From NCBI RefSeq assembly GCF_016463645.1, contig NZ_JAEMQX010000017.1, positions 1-49,802 of the forward strand: a stretch of 49,802 nt of DNA, given 5' to 3'. Shown in pieces: positions 18,058-26,838 of the stretch; the stretch's first letter is position 1; every line of letters starts with the position of its first letter. The translations under genes were made by a program, and so were the position numbers. The stretch comes from Sphingopyxis sp. Its GTDB lineage: Bacteria > Pseudomonadota > Alphaproteobacteria > Sphingomonadales > Sphingomonadaceae. A model generated the notes under the pieces. That model was not told the DNA's origin, did no database searches, and was given only the letters and a program-made list of their open reading frames with translations.

Positions 18058-18275
18058 CCTGACACTCTTGTCAAAAATGCGCCGAGCACAAGCTGCCCGA
18101 TGCGATTCGCGGTTGATTGCTCCTTGTTGCCTGTGCGGCGGCTACGCCACACCCTGTCTTTCTATCCCATTGTACGACGCCGATAAAAGCTTGTTGAACT
18201 GCCGGCTTTTCTGCGCCTCTTACTCGTCCCCGTCGAGCCGGGCGCGGTGCCCTGCTCCGAGAAACGGGGTTCCCA
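18058..18275. promoter_or_regulatory. Divergent control region between HTH regulator and trb operon
   Basis: This gap between divergent genes should carry the trb operon promoter and that of the membrane-anchored regulator. It holds an AAAAGC...GCTTTT inverted repeat (18185-18190 with 18205-18210) as a possible operator. I could not assign -35/-10 boxes with confidence. Confidence 0.4.
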
Positions 18276-19256
18276 ATGGGCGCAGAACCGAACCGGCTGG
18301 AGGCACGTCATCGCAGCGCGCGGATGCTGCGCACGGCGCTGGGCGATGCGATCGCTGCGTGGCTCGCCGATCCCCAGATCATCGAAATCATGCTCAATCC
18401 GGACGGGCGGCTTTGGGTCGATCGGCTGGGCGAGGGCATTGCGGATAGCGGTCAGATGATGACCCCTGCGGATGGCGAGCGCATCATCCGGCTCGTCGCC
18501 CATCATGTCGGCGCCGAGGTCCATGCGGCTGCCCCGCGCGTCTCGGCCGAGTTGCCCGAGGGCGGTGAACGCTTCGAAGGCCTGCTGCCGCCCGTCGTGA
18601 CGGCGCCGACCTTCGCGATCCGCAAACCCGCGATCGCGGTCTTCTCGCTCGAAGACTATGTCGCGGCCGGCATCATGCGCGCCGGCGAGGTCATGTTGCT
18701 CCGCGCCGCGGTGCACGACCGCCTCAATATCCTTGTCGCGGGCGGGACCGGAACCGGCAAGACGACGCTGACCAATGCATTGCTCGCAGAGATCGCCGGG
18801 AGCAGCGACCGCATCGTCCTCATCGAAGACACGCGCGAACTGCAATGCGCCGCGCCCAATCTCGTCGCGATGCGCACCAAGGACGGAGTCGCTTCGCTCG
18901 CCGACCTTGTCCGTTCGTCCCTGCGGCTGCGCCCCGACCGCATTCCGATCGGCGAGGTGCGCGGCGCCGAGGCGCTCGACCTGCTCAAGGCGTGGGGCAC
19001 CGGTCATCCGGGCGGCGTCGGGACGATCCACGCGGGAAGCGCGCTCGGCGCGCTCCGCCGCATGGAGCAGCTGATCCAGGAAGCGGTGGTCACCGTCCCG
19101 CGCGCCTTGCTCGCCGAGACGATCGATCTCGTGGCCGTGCTCGTCCGCGACGGCACGGGTCGCCGCCTGTCCGAACTCACGCGCGTCGACGGGCTCGATC
19201 CCGCGACCGGTGAATACCGCCTCATTCCCTCTGTTCCCGCAGGAGAGCTATCATGA
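18276..19256 (+). CDS. trbB: TrbB, traffic ATPase of the mating apparatus
   Basis: A 326-residue VirB11-family hexameric ATPase. Walker A is [12 protein letters not shown] (about 153-164), the Asp-box is [10 protein letters not shown], and Walker B/His-box is ...[19 protein letters not shown]... with the catalytic-type arginines nearby. It powers pilus biogenesis and DNA transfer at the cytoplasmic face. It is the first gene of the trb operon. Its stop overlaps trbC as ATGA (19253-19256). Length and motifs are complete. Confidence 0.95.
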   Translation: MGAEPNRLEARHRSARMLRTALGDAIAAWLADPQIIEIMLNPDGRLWVDRLGEGIADSGQMMTPADGERIIRLVAHHVGAEVHAAAPRVSAELPEGGERFEGLLPPVVTAPTFAIRKPAIAVFSLEDYVAAGIMRAGEVMLLRAAVHDRLNILVAGGTGTGKTTLTNALLAEIAGSSDRIVLIEDTRELQCAAPNLVAMRTKDGVASLADLVRSSLRLRPDRIPIGEVRGAEALDLLKAWGTGHPGGVGTIHAGSALGALRRMEQLIQEAVVTVPRALLAETIDLVAVLVRDGTGRRLSELTRVDGLDPATGEYRLIPSVPAGELS

Positions 19257-19576
19257 AATTTGCCCGTCCCGATCGCGCGATGTTGGGCGCTGCCGCCTTC
19301 GCCATCACCTTCGCCCTGTCGGCGCCGGCTCAGGCCGGCGGCTCGTCGATGCCCTGGGAGGCGCCGCTCCAGTCGATCCTCGAGAGCATCGAAGGCCCCG
19401 TCGCCAAGATTGTCGCGGTGATCATCATCATCGTGACCGGGCTCAGCCTCGCTTTCGGCGACACGTCGGGCGGCTTTCGCCGGCTCGTGCAGATCGTGTT
19501 CGGCCTGTCGATCGCCTTCGCCGCGTCGAGCTTCTTCCTGTCCTTCTTCTCCTTCGGCGGCGGGGCGCTCGTCTGA
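19253..19576 (+). CDS. trbC: TrbC, prepilin of the conjugative pilus
   Basis: A 107-residue protein: a signal peptide ending near QAGGS (about residue 27), then a hydrophobic VirB2-like pilin core with two membrane segments (about 43-62 and 75-100). TrbC is processed and, in RP4, cyclised by TraF (gene at 9593). Both ends are coupled: ATGA with trbB and TGATG with trbD (19574-19578). Confidence 0.92.
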   Translation: MKFARPDRAMLGAAAFAITFALSAPAQAGGSSMPWEAPLQSILESIEGPVAKIVAVIIIIVTGLSLAFGDTSGGFRRLVQIVFGLSIAFAASSFFLSFFSFGGGALV

Positions 19577-19845
19577 TGGGCCGGGACGGCGAGGTGCCGG
19601 GCTTCTTCGCGCCGGTGCATCGAGCGTTGGCCGAACCGATCCTGCTCGGCGGCGCGCCGCGCAGCCTCGCGATCGTCAATGGCACGCTCGCTGGTGCGAT
19701 CGGCCTGGGCCTTCGGCTCTGGCTCGCCGGCCTCGCCATCTGGGCGATCGGGCACGCCCTCTCGGTCTGGGCCGCGCGCCACGACCCGCAGTTCGTCGAC
19801 GTCGCCCGCCGTCACCTCAAATATCCCGTCTGGATGCAGCCATGA
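19576..19845 (+). CDS. trbD: TrbD, VirB3-like membrane subunit
   Basis: An 89-residue protein with the VirB3/TrbD pattern: PGFFAPVHRALAEPILLGGAPR, then hydrophobic stretches (about 31-62) and the polar tail FVDVARRHLKYPVWMQP. It is an inner-membrane part of the type IV secretion core that works with TrbE. Both borders overlap neighbours (TGATG upstream, ATGA with trbE at 19842-19845). Confidence 0.92.
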   Translation: MGRDGEVPGFFAPVHRALAEPILLGGAPRSLAIVNGTLAGAIGLGLRLWLAGLAIWAIGHALSVWAARHDPQFVDVARRHLKYPVWMQP

Positions 19846-22286
19846 TGAACCTCTCCGAATATCGCACCAAATCCTCGTGCCTCGCCGATTTCCTGCCCTG
19901 GGTGGCGCTCGTCGCCGAGGGGATCGTCCTCAACAAGGACGGCTCGTTCCAGCGCACCGCGCGCTTCCGCGGGCCCGATCTCGACAGCGCCACGCCCGCC
20001 GAGCTCGTCGCAGTGACCGCGCGGCTCAACAGCACGCTTCGCCGCCTCGGCTCGGGATGGGCGGTGTTTGTCGAGGCGCAGCGCGTGCCCGCACTGTCCT
20101 ATCCCGTGTCGGATTTCCCCGATGTGGTGTCCGAGCTGGTCGATGTCGAACGCCGCGAGCAATTCCGCGAGGAAGGCGCGCATTTTGAGAGCTTCTATTA
20201 TCTGACGCTCTTGTGGATGCCGCCCACGGAAGACGCCGCGCGCGCCGAGGCATGGCTCTATGAGGGGCGCTCGAAGACCGGTGTCGACCCGAAGGAATTG
20301 CTGAAAAGCTTTGTCGACCGCACCGGGCGCATGCTCCACCTCATCGAAGGCTTCATGCCCGAGGCCGAATGGCTGGATGATAGCGACACGCTGACCTATC
20401 TCCACAGCTGCATCTCGACCAAGGTCCAGCGCGTCCGCGTTCCCGAAACCCCCGCCTATCTCGACGCGCTGCTTGCCGACGAGGCGTTGGTCGGCGGCCT
20501 CGAGCCGCGGCTTGGTGATCATCATCTCCGCACGCTCACCATCACCGGCTTTCCGAGCGTCACCTTTCCCGGGCTGCTCGACGAACTCAACCGGCAGGCC
20601 TTCGCCTATCGCTGGTCGTCGCGCGCGATCATGCTCGACAAGACCGACGCCACCAAATTGCTCACCAAGATCCGGCGTCAATGGTTCGCCAAGCGCAAGT
20701 CGATTGCCGCGATCCTCAAGGAGGTGATGACCAACGAGGCCTCGGTCCTCATGGACAGCGACGCCTCGAACAAGGCGGCCGATGCCGACATGGCGCTCCA
20801 GGAACTTGGCGCCGACGAGGCGGGCATCGCCTATGTCACTGCGACGATCACTGTCTGGGATCGCGACCCGGCGCTCGCCGCCGAGAAGCTCAGGCTTGTC
20901 GAGAAGATCGTCCAGAGCCGCGACTTCACGTGCACGATCGAAGGCGTGAACGCGCTCGAAGCCTGGTTCGGGAGCCTCCCCGGCCATGTCTATGCCAATG
21001 TCCGCCAGCCCCCGGTTTCGACCCTCAATCTCGCCCACCTCATTCCCCTGTCGGCGGTGTGGGCGGGGGCGGAGCGGGACGAGCATTTCGGTGCAGCCCC
21101 CTTGCTCTACGGCAAGACCGAAGGCTCGACCCCGTTCCGCCTCACTCTTCACGTCGGCGATGTCGGCCATATGCTGGTGGTCGGGCCGACCGGCGCCGGC
21201 AAATCGGTGCTGCTCGCGCTGATGGCGCTCCAGTTCCGCCGCTATGAAGCCAGCCAGATTTTCGCCTTCGACTATGGCGGCTCGATCCGCGCCGCGGCGA
21301 TCGCGATGGGCGGCGACTGGCAGGATCTCGGCGGCGCGCTGCACGATGCCGGTAGCGCCGGATCGGTCGCCCTGCAGCCGCTGGCGCGCATCGACGAAGC
21401 GGCCGAGCGCGCCTGGGCCGCCGAATGGCTCGCCGCCCTGCTCGCGGGCGAAGGGGTCGATGTCGATCCGGCCGCCAAGGAGCATATCTGGTCGGCGCTG
21501 ACTTCGCTCGCAACCGCGCCGGTCGCCGAGCGCACGCTGACCGGCCTCGCAGTGCTTCTCCAGTCGCAGGAGCTGAAACTTGCGCTCGCGCCTTATCTGG
21601 TCGGCGGTCCCTGGGGTCGGTTGCTCGATGCCGAGGCCGAGCATCTTGGGACGGCGCGCGTGCAGGCGCTCGAAACCGAGGGGCTGGTCGGCGCCTCCGC
21701 AGCCGCATCGGTGCTCGCTTATCTGTTCCACCGTATCGAGGGACGTCTCGACGGCTCGCCGACGCTGATCATCATCGACGAAGGCTGGCTCGTCCTCGAC
21801 AGCCCGGCCTTCGCAGCCCAACTGCGCGAGTGGCTGAAGACGCTGCGCAAGAAGAATGCGAGCGTGATCTTCGCGACCCAGAGTCTCGCAGATATCGAAG
21901 CCTCGAGCATCGCACCGGCGATTATCGAGAGCTGCCCGACGCGGATATTCCTGCCGAACGAACGCGCCGCGGAACCGCAGATCGCACGGGTCTATGAACG
22001 CTTCGGGCTCAACGATCGCCAGATCGAGATATTGAGCCGGGCCACGCCGAAGCGCGATTATTATTGCCAGTCGCGGCGCGGCAACCGGCTGTTCGAACTG
22101 GGCCTTGGCGATGTGGCGTTCGCCTTCACCGCCGCCTCCTCGAAAACCGACCAGATCGAGATCGGCGAGTTGGTCGAGACGCGCGGCCGCGCCGATTTCG
22201 CCGAATTCTGGCTGCGCCACCGCGGCCTCTACTGGGCCGCCGATCTCCTCGCCAATCTCGAAACCCCCGACCACCTGATGGAGTGA
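19842..22286 (+). CDS. trbE: TrbE, VirB4-type ATPase
   Basis: An 814-residue ATPase. The N-terminal VirB4/CagE domain starts MMNLSEYRTKSSCLADFLPW. Walker A is VVGPTGAGKSVLL (about 446-458) and Walker B is LIIIDEGWLVL (about 640-650), followed by the FATQSLADIEAS motif. It energises assembly and substrate transfer of the Trb secretion system. It overlaps trbD by four bases and is followed by a 5-base gap to trbJ. The gene is full length. The long open frame on the opposite strand is a GC-driven shadow. Confidence 0.96.
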   Translation: MMNLSEYRTKSSCLADFLPWVALVAEGIVLNKDGSFQRTARFRGPDLDSATPAELVAVTARLNSTLRRLGSGWAVFVEAQRVPALSYPVSDFPDVVSELVDVERREQFREEGAHFESFYYLTLLWMPPTEDAARAEAWLYEGRSKTGVDPKELLKSFVDRTGRMLHLIEGFMPEAEWLDDSDTLTYLHSCISTKVQRVRVPETPAYLDALLADEALVGGLEPRLGDHHLRTLTITGFPSVTFPGLLDELNRQAFAYRWSSRAIMLDKTDATKLLTKIRRQWFAKRKSIAAILKEVMTNEASVLMDSDASNKAADADMALQELGADEAGIAYVTATITVWDRDPALAAEKLRLVEKIVQSRDFTCTIEGVNALEAWFGSLPGHVYANVRQPPVSTLNLAHLIPLSAVWAGAERDEHFGAAPLLYGKTEGSTPFRLTLHVGDVGHMLVVGPTGAGKSVLLALMALQFRRYEASQIFAFDYGGSIRAAAIAMGGDWQDLGGALHDAGSAGSVALQPLARIDEAAERAWAAEWLAALLAGEGVDVDPAAKEHIWSALTSLATAPVAERTLTGLAVLLQSQELKLALAPYLVGGPWGRLLDAEAEHLGTARVQALETEGLVGASAAASVLAYLFHRIEGRLDGSPTLIIIDEGWLVLDSPAFAAQLREWLKTLRKKNASVIFATQSLADIEASSIAPAIIESCPTRIFLPNERAAEPQIARVYERFGLNDRQIEILSRATPKRDYYCQSRRGNRLFELGLGDVAFAFTAASSKTDQIEIGELVETRGRADFAEFWLRHRGLYWAADLLANLETPDHLME

Positions 22287-22291
22287 TTGCC

Positions 22292-23008
22292 ATGAAGACA
22301 GTGATTAACCGCGCGCTGCTCGCCGCCCTGCTCGCCGGATCGACCCTGACCGCGATCGGCACATTCGCCACCGCCGCGGCGCAGGTCGGCGGCATCGTCC
22401 ACGATCCGCGCAACTATGCGCAGAACATCCTGACCGCCGCGCGCACCCTCGAGCAGATCAACAACCAGATCTCCATGCTGCAGAATCAGGCCACCTCGCT
22501 GGTCAACGAGGGGCGCAATCTGACGAGCCTCCCCGTCTCGATGCTGCAGGAATTGCAGGGCCAGGTCGATCGCACCCGCCAATTGCTGAGTGAGGCGCAG
22601 CGCGTCGCCTATGACGTCGGCGATATCCAGACTGCCTTCGATGCGCGCTACAAGGGCGCGGCCCTGTCAGGCTCGCAGGCCGCGATGGTCGCCAATGCCG
22701 AGGCGCGCTGGAACGACAGTGTCGGTGCCTTTCAGGATGCGATGAAGGTGCAGGCCGGCGTCGTCACGAACTTGGGGACCACACGCCAGTCGATCGGCAC
22801 CCTCGTCTCGGCGAGCCAGTCGGCGACGGGCGCCTTGCAGGCGGCGCAGGCAGGCAACCAGATCCTGGCGGTCCAGTCGCAACAGCTCTCCGATCTCGCC
22901 GCCGCGATCGCCGCGCAGGGCCGGGCGCAGATGCTCGACGCCGCGCGCAGCGCCGCCGCCGAGTCCGAAGGCCGCGAACGCTTCCGCCGCTTCCGCAAGG
23001 CCGATTGA
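22292..23008 (+). CDS. trbJ: TrbJ, VirB5-like mating-pair protein
   Basis: A 238-residue exported protein. The signal peptide spans residues 1-31 (cleaving near AAAQV), followed by the TrbJ pattern VGGIVHDPRNYAQNIL and long coiled helices (QINNQISMLQNQ...). VirB5/TrbJ proteins sit at the pilus tip and in the periplasm and help pilus assembly. The ATG at 22292, after the trbE stop, gives the normal family N-terminus. Confidence 0.93.
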   Translation: MKTVINRALLAALLAGSTLTAIGTFATAAAQVGGIVHDPRNYAQNILTAARTLEQINNQISMLQNQATSLVNEGRNLTSLPVSMLQELQGQVDRTRQLLSEAQRVAYDVGDIQTAFDARYKGAALSGSQAAMVANAEARWNDSVGAFQDAMKVQAGVVTNLGTTRQSIGTLVSASQSATGALQAAQAGNQILAVQSQQLSDLAAAIAAQGRAQMLDAARSAAAESEGRERFRRFRKAD

Positions 23009-23009
23009 G

Positions 23010-23252
23010 ATGGGGAGGGCGGCGAAGATCGCGGCGGTCGCGGTGCTCGGCGGCCTGCTCATAACGCTGGCGATCCTGCGCCTCTCTTCGCCGCCCGCGC
23101 CCGATGCGTCGCCTCCGAACAGCATCGAGGACGACGCAAACCGTGCCGCTTCGACCGTTTCGAAGCGCTGCCGCACGGTGACGGTGGCTGACACCGAATG
23201 CGCTGCCGCCTGGGAGGCGAAGCGCCGCCATTTCTTTGGACAGAAGGACTAG
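23010..23252 (+). CDS. trbK: TrbK-like small periplasmic protein
   Basis: An 80-residue protein with an N-terminal membrane segment (about 6-24) and a short periplasmic tail containing two cysteines (RCRTVTVADTECAAAW), the 'TrbK-alt' pattern of alphaproteobacterial elements. RP4 TrbK is an entry-exclusion lipoprotein. Exclusion for this variant is an inference, because no lipobox is visible. It starts one base after the trbJ stop. Its last codons (AGAAGGAC) probably contain the original ribosome-binding site of trbL, now separated from trbL by the intron. Confidence 0.8.
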   Translation: MGRAAKIAAVAVLGGLLITLAILRLSSPPAPDASPPNSIEDDANRAASTVSKRCRTVTVADTECAAAWEAKRRHFFGQKD

Positions 23253-23318
23253 CCGCCGTAGGGTAGAGATGAAGCGCTACGTCCCCTTTCGGAGACAAGT
23301 TTCTCCATCCCTCCCTCC

Positions 23319-23352
23319 GAACCGGACGTGCAAGTTTCCAAGCATCCGGCTC
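23319..23352 (-). ncRNA. Group II intron catalytic domain V
   Basis: On the reverse strand the 34-nt element begins GAGCCGGATG and ends CACGTCCGGTTC, pairing around a GAAA tetraloop, with the AGC catalytic triad in the first strand. Length and pairing match bacterial group II domain V. It sits 37 bases after the maturase stop, as expected. Confidence 0.92.
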
Positions 23353-23388
23353 TCCATGCACGGGCGATTATTCGCCCGAGGGCGGGCC

Positions 23389-24915
23389 TCAGACATGCCT
23401 GAGGCGAGCGAACGCATCCCAGAAGTTCAGCAAGGTTTCCCTATGCCGTTTCCCCCATTTCGCGTTCCATCCGTTCGGCTTCTCGATACGCTGTTCCGGG
23501 TAACGCATGGTCCCTCCTTCGCAGAAGAACCGCAGGCGTTTGGACCCTTCGGTCCATTGCCGTCGCTTGCCGGGGGCACTGAGATGATAGCGGCGCCGCA
23601 GGGTCGGCCAACCCGCCTTGCCGTGCTTCATCCTGAGCCAGCGCCCGACGCGCTGCCATATCCAGTAGTCGAGCTGTTTGAACCGGTCGTATGCGCCAGT
23701 GGCGTAACGATAATAGGTTCTCCAGCCCATGATGACCGGATTGAGCCTTTCGATGACGTGGGCAAGATCGCGTCCCGTCGGGATGCTCCTCACCAGAGCC
23801 TTGATCTTGTGGCGCAGGTCGTTCAGCTTTCCCTTCGGGATGAAGAGATTGCCGACCCATCGGCGTGTCCGATAGGCTCTGGTCTGCGCCATCCGATAGC
23901 CGAGGAAGTCGAAGCCTTCCCTGACATCGGTGATCCGGGTCTTTTCCATCGACAGCTCCATGCGAAGTTCCGTCTTCAGGAACTCCGCCAGCGCCAGCTT
24001 CTCCGCTTCGGCTTGCTCCCGCGTGCCATCGACGAGGACGACAAAGTCGTCCGCGTATCGCACCATGTACATCACGAGCCGGCCCTTCTTGTGGTCTTTG
24101 ACCCGTCGGGCAGCGACGTTCGTACTTGGTTCGCGGGGGCGGCCAGACCATCTTCCGTACCGTTCGTCGATGGCTGTCAGATATATGTTCGACAGCATCG
24201 GCGATATGATCCCGCCCTGCGGCGAGCCGGTAACGGAGTGACGTTCGGTCCCTTCGACCATAACACCGGCCTTCAGGAACGAGAGGATCAGCGTCAGCAC
24301 CTTTCGGTCACCGATGCGTTTCCGGACCCGCTCCATCAGGACGTGATGGTCGATGGCGTCGAAGCAGCCCTTGATGTCGCCCTCGATGACGTAGCGATAG
24401 ACCGAGGGTCCACGCTTTGTCGGGTGAAGGAATCTCTGGATTCTCGCCAGAGCATCGTGGGTGCTTCGGCCGCGCCGGAACCCGTAGGAGGTCGGATGGA
24501 AGTCCGCCTCGAAGATGGGTTCCAGGACCAGCTTCAAAGCCATTTGTACCAGACGGTCGACCAGCGTTGGAATGCCGAGTGGCCGGAACTGCCCCGGTTT
24601 GCCGGGCTTCGGGATGAGCCGTTGCCTGACGGGCTGGGGACGATAGGTTCCGTTGCGAAGCGCCTCGCGTATTTCGTCGAGGAATCCCGCTGCGCCATCC
24701 GGGCGCTGTTCGACCATGCGCCGCGTCACCCCATCGGTGCCGGGTGTCTGGCTGCCGCGATTGCCGGACAACCTTCGCCACGACTCCTCAAGGAATCGGC
24801 GGTCGCATACGAGATTGAACAGATCAGCGAAGACCTTATCAGGGTCTTCGTTGCTCCACCGATACAGTTTGCGCTGCATGTCGAGGACGAACGAGATATT
24901 CACCTCGTCGGACAT
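23389..24915 (-). CDS. ltrA: Group II intron reverse transcriptase/maturase
   Basis: A 508-residue intron-encoded protein. The RT fingers/palm has RLIPKPGKPGQFRPLGIPTL (about 99-118), SYGFRRGRSTHDAL (about 143-156) and the catalytic YADD (287-290). The maturase (group II intron X) domain has NPVIMGWRTYYRYATG, and a basic C-terminal part follows. No HNH endonuclease motif is visible. ATG 24915 is preferred over the in-frame codon at 24963 because a GGAGGT site lies just upstream. The protein splices its intron and primes retrohoming. It appears intact, so the intron may be mobile, assuming the RNA folds. Confidence 0.93.
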   Translation of the reverse strand: MSDEVNISFVLDMQRKLYRWSNEDPDKVFADLFNLVCDRRFLEESWRRLSGNRGSQTPGTDGVTRRMVEQRPDGAAGFLDEIREALRNGTYRPQPVRQRLIPKPGKPGQFRPLGIPTLVDRLVQMALKLVLEPIFEADFHPTSYGFRRGRSTHDALARIQRFLHPTKRGPSVYRYVIEGDIKGCFDAIDHHVLMERVRKRIGDRKVLTLILSFLKAGVMVEGTERHSVTGSPQGGIISPMLSNIYLTAIDERYGRWSGRPREPSTNVAARRVKDHKKGRLVMYMVRYADDFVVLVDGTREQAEAEKLALAEFLKTELRMELSMEKTRITDVREGFDFLGYRMAQTRAYRTRRWVGNLFIPKGKLNDLRHKIKALVRSIPTGRDLAHVIERLNPVIMGWRTYYRYATGAYDRFKQLDYWIWQRVGRWLRMKHGKAGWPTLRRRYHLSAPGKRRQWTEGSKRLRFFCEGGTMRYPEQRIEKPNGWNAKWGKRHRETLLNFWDAFARLRHV

Positions 24916-25553
24916 AGGCCCACCTCCTGCCTTCTCGCTGTATCCACTGCCCCCCTTCGCCATGTGGACGGCTTTCCCGTCCTCGGACTACTACGGAGGC
25001 TCCGCCCCTCGTCATCGCGTTCGCTGGTCGCTTCAGCCATCCGTGGTCCGACAATTTCGGAAGCGACGACAAGGTTCTTAGGTTCCGTAACTGATCTCTG
25101 GCCTGCTGTAGGCGCCGACTTTACCCCGTGTGGAATCGGGTCCCGATACCGCGCAAGCCCATATCGAGGCTGGCGTGCGGCACGCCGCACGCCCCCAGTC
25201 CGAGTGTCCATAGCCCGGACCAACGCTCCACAAATCCGCGGTTCGCACCGCCGACTGACCCGCCCACTTCCGAGTTGGCGAGTGTCCAGATGTAACGAGG
25301 CGTCCGCCATCGGTTCGGTTTCCCTCGCCATGGCAGGCTCGCTGGCCGGACCACGTGCAGGATCGGAAGTTCCCGCCCGTCCGGCTTTGATGGGTTCTGC
25401 TGATTTATGGCTCCTCGGAAGCACCCGATTCGCCTCACCCATCGGCTTGTCACCGCATGTTGCGCCACACGGTGCGCGGGGTCTCTCACCCCGCGAGATC
25501 AGAAACGACAATAAAATCAAAGCACTCCTTTCTTTGATTAGGACCTAACGCAC

Positions 25554-26834
25554 ATGGAAGATACCGGCGTGATCGACCAGTTTCTGGCGGTCTTCTCGAC
25601 CTATATCGACAGTGGCTTCGGCCTGCTCGGCGGCGAGGTCGGCTTCCTCTCCTCGACCCTCATCGTCATCGATGTGACGATCGCTGCGCTGTTCTGGGCG
25701 TGGGACGCCGACGAGGACATCATCCAGCGCCTCGTCAAGAAGACGCTCTACATCGGCTTCTTCGCCTCCATTATCGGCAATTTCCAGACGCTCGCCGTCA
25801 TCCTGCTCGAAAGCTTCGCCGGCCTCGGATTGAAGGCGAGCGGGGGCGCGATGGCGATCGGCGACTTCATGCGGCCCGGCGTCGTTGCGGCGACCGGCAT
25901 CGACGCGGCGCAGCCTTTGCTCGATGCATCGGCCGACCTTGTGGGACCGGTCGGCCTGTTCACCAATTTCGTGCAGATCATGATCCTGCTGATCGCCTGG
26001 GTGATCGTCGTCCTCGCCTTCTTCATTCTCGCGGTGCAGGTTTTCGTCACCATCCTCGAATTCAAGTTGGTGACTCTCGCCGGCTTCGTGTTGCTGCCTT
26101 TTGCCTTCTTCGGCCGCACCGCCTTCATGGCCGAGCGCGTGCTTGGGCATATCGTCTCATCGGGCATCAAGGTGCTGGTCCTCGCGGTCATCACCGGCAT
26201 CGGCGTGACCCTGTTCGATCGCTTCATACAGGCGGGGCTCGGTCCCGAGCCCGACATCGAGCAGGTCATGGCCATCGCGCTCGGCGCATTGACCCTGCTC
26301 GGCCTCGGCATCTTCGGTCCCTCGATCGCCAATGGTATCGTCGCAGGCGGGCCGCAGCTCGGAGCGGGCGCTGCTGCCGGAACCGCCGTTGCGGCCGGCG
26401 CGACGCTGGCCGCGGGTGCCGCAGGTGCGACCTTGGCCACCGGCGCAGCCGCGACGGCAGCGCGCGGTACGGCGGCGGCTGGCGCGCGCGGCGCGGGCAG
26501 CGCCTCGGCTGCCTATGCAGCGGGAGCGGCCGGCAAGAGCGGGGCGCAGGCCTTTGGGGCGGGGCTGGCCAATGTGGCGCGGACCGCGGCCAGCGGCGCT
26601 GCCTCACCGGTTCGCAGCATGGCCGAGCGCATCCGGTCGAACTTCGCGGCTGGCCGCGATGGCGCAGCCGAAAGCGCCGCGCCCGCGCGCGGCGCGGATG
26701 GTCCCCCGCCCTGGGCCGCCGCGATGCGGCGGCGTCAGACAATGACGCAGGGCGCGACCGTCGGCGCTCAGACCCTCAAGGGCGGCGACAGCCATGGCGC
26801 CGGATCGGCGCCCGACATCAGCGAAAAGGACTGA
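25554..26834 (+). CDS. trbL: TrbL, VirB6-like polytopic channel protein
   Basis: A 426-residue inner-membrane protein with about six hydrophobic segments in the first 270 residues (starting MEDTGVIDQFLAVFSTYIDS). A long Ala/Gly-rich cytoplasmic tail follows, typical of TrbL. It forms part of the DNA channel. The ATG is the first exon base after the group II intron. Its old ribosome-binding site is 2.3 kb away, and the intron supplies only AGGA at 25540-25543, ten bases upstream. The coding sequence is undamaged; expression is the question. Confidence 0.93.
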   Translation: MEDTGVIDQFLAVFSTYIDSGFGLLGGEVGFLSSTLIVIDVTIAALFWAWDADEDIIQRLVKKTLYIGFFASIIGNFQTLAVILLESFAGLGLKASGGAMAIGDFMRPGVVAATGIDAAQPLLDASADLVGPVGLFTNFVQIMILLIAWVIVVLAFFILAVQVFVTILEFKLVTLAGFVLLPFAFFGRTAFMAERVLGHIVSSGIKVLVLAVITGIGVTLFDRFIQAGLGPEPDIEQVMAIALGALTLLGLGIFGPSIANGIVAGGPQLGAGAAAGTAVAAGATLAAGAAGATLATGAAATAARGTAAAGARGAGSASAAYAAGAAGKSGAQAFGAGLANVARTAASGAASPVRSMAERIRSNFAAGRDGAAESAAPARGADGPPPWAAAMRRRQTMTQGATVGAQTLKGGDSHGAGSAPDISEKD

Positions 26835-26838
26835 TCCC

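Larger units (their letters stand above)
23258..25553 (-). mobile_element. Group II intron inserted antisense at the trbL start codon
   Basis: A 2296-base group II intron on the reverse strand. Its 5' end reads GTGCG (25553 downward), and its 3' end is CTAC at 23258, after domain V (23319-23352) and a domain VI-like stem. Domain IV carries a reverse transcriptase (23389-24915). Bases 24916-25553 are intron RNA domains I-III and contain no gene. Precise excision would join trbK-TAG-CCGCC to ATGGAAGAT of trbL, a 5-bp gap. Because the intron is antisense to trb, it cannot splice from trb mRNA. Boundaries are read from the consensus ends and the restored junction. Confidence 0.88.

Noticed and set aside
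19812..22274. 820-residue open frame on the reverse strand
   Set aside because: It is the antisense shadow of trbE, rich in Arg, Glu and Leu with no domain or ribosome-binding site.
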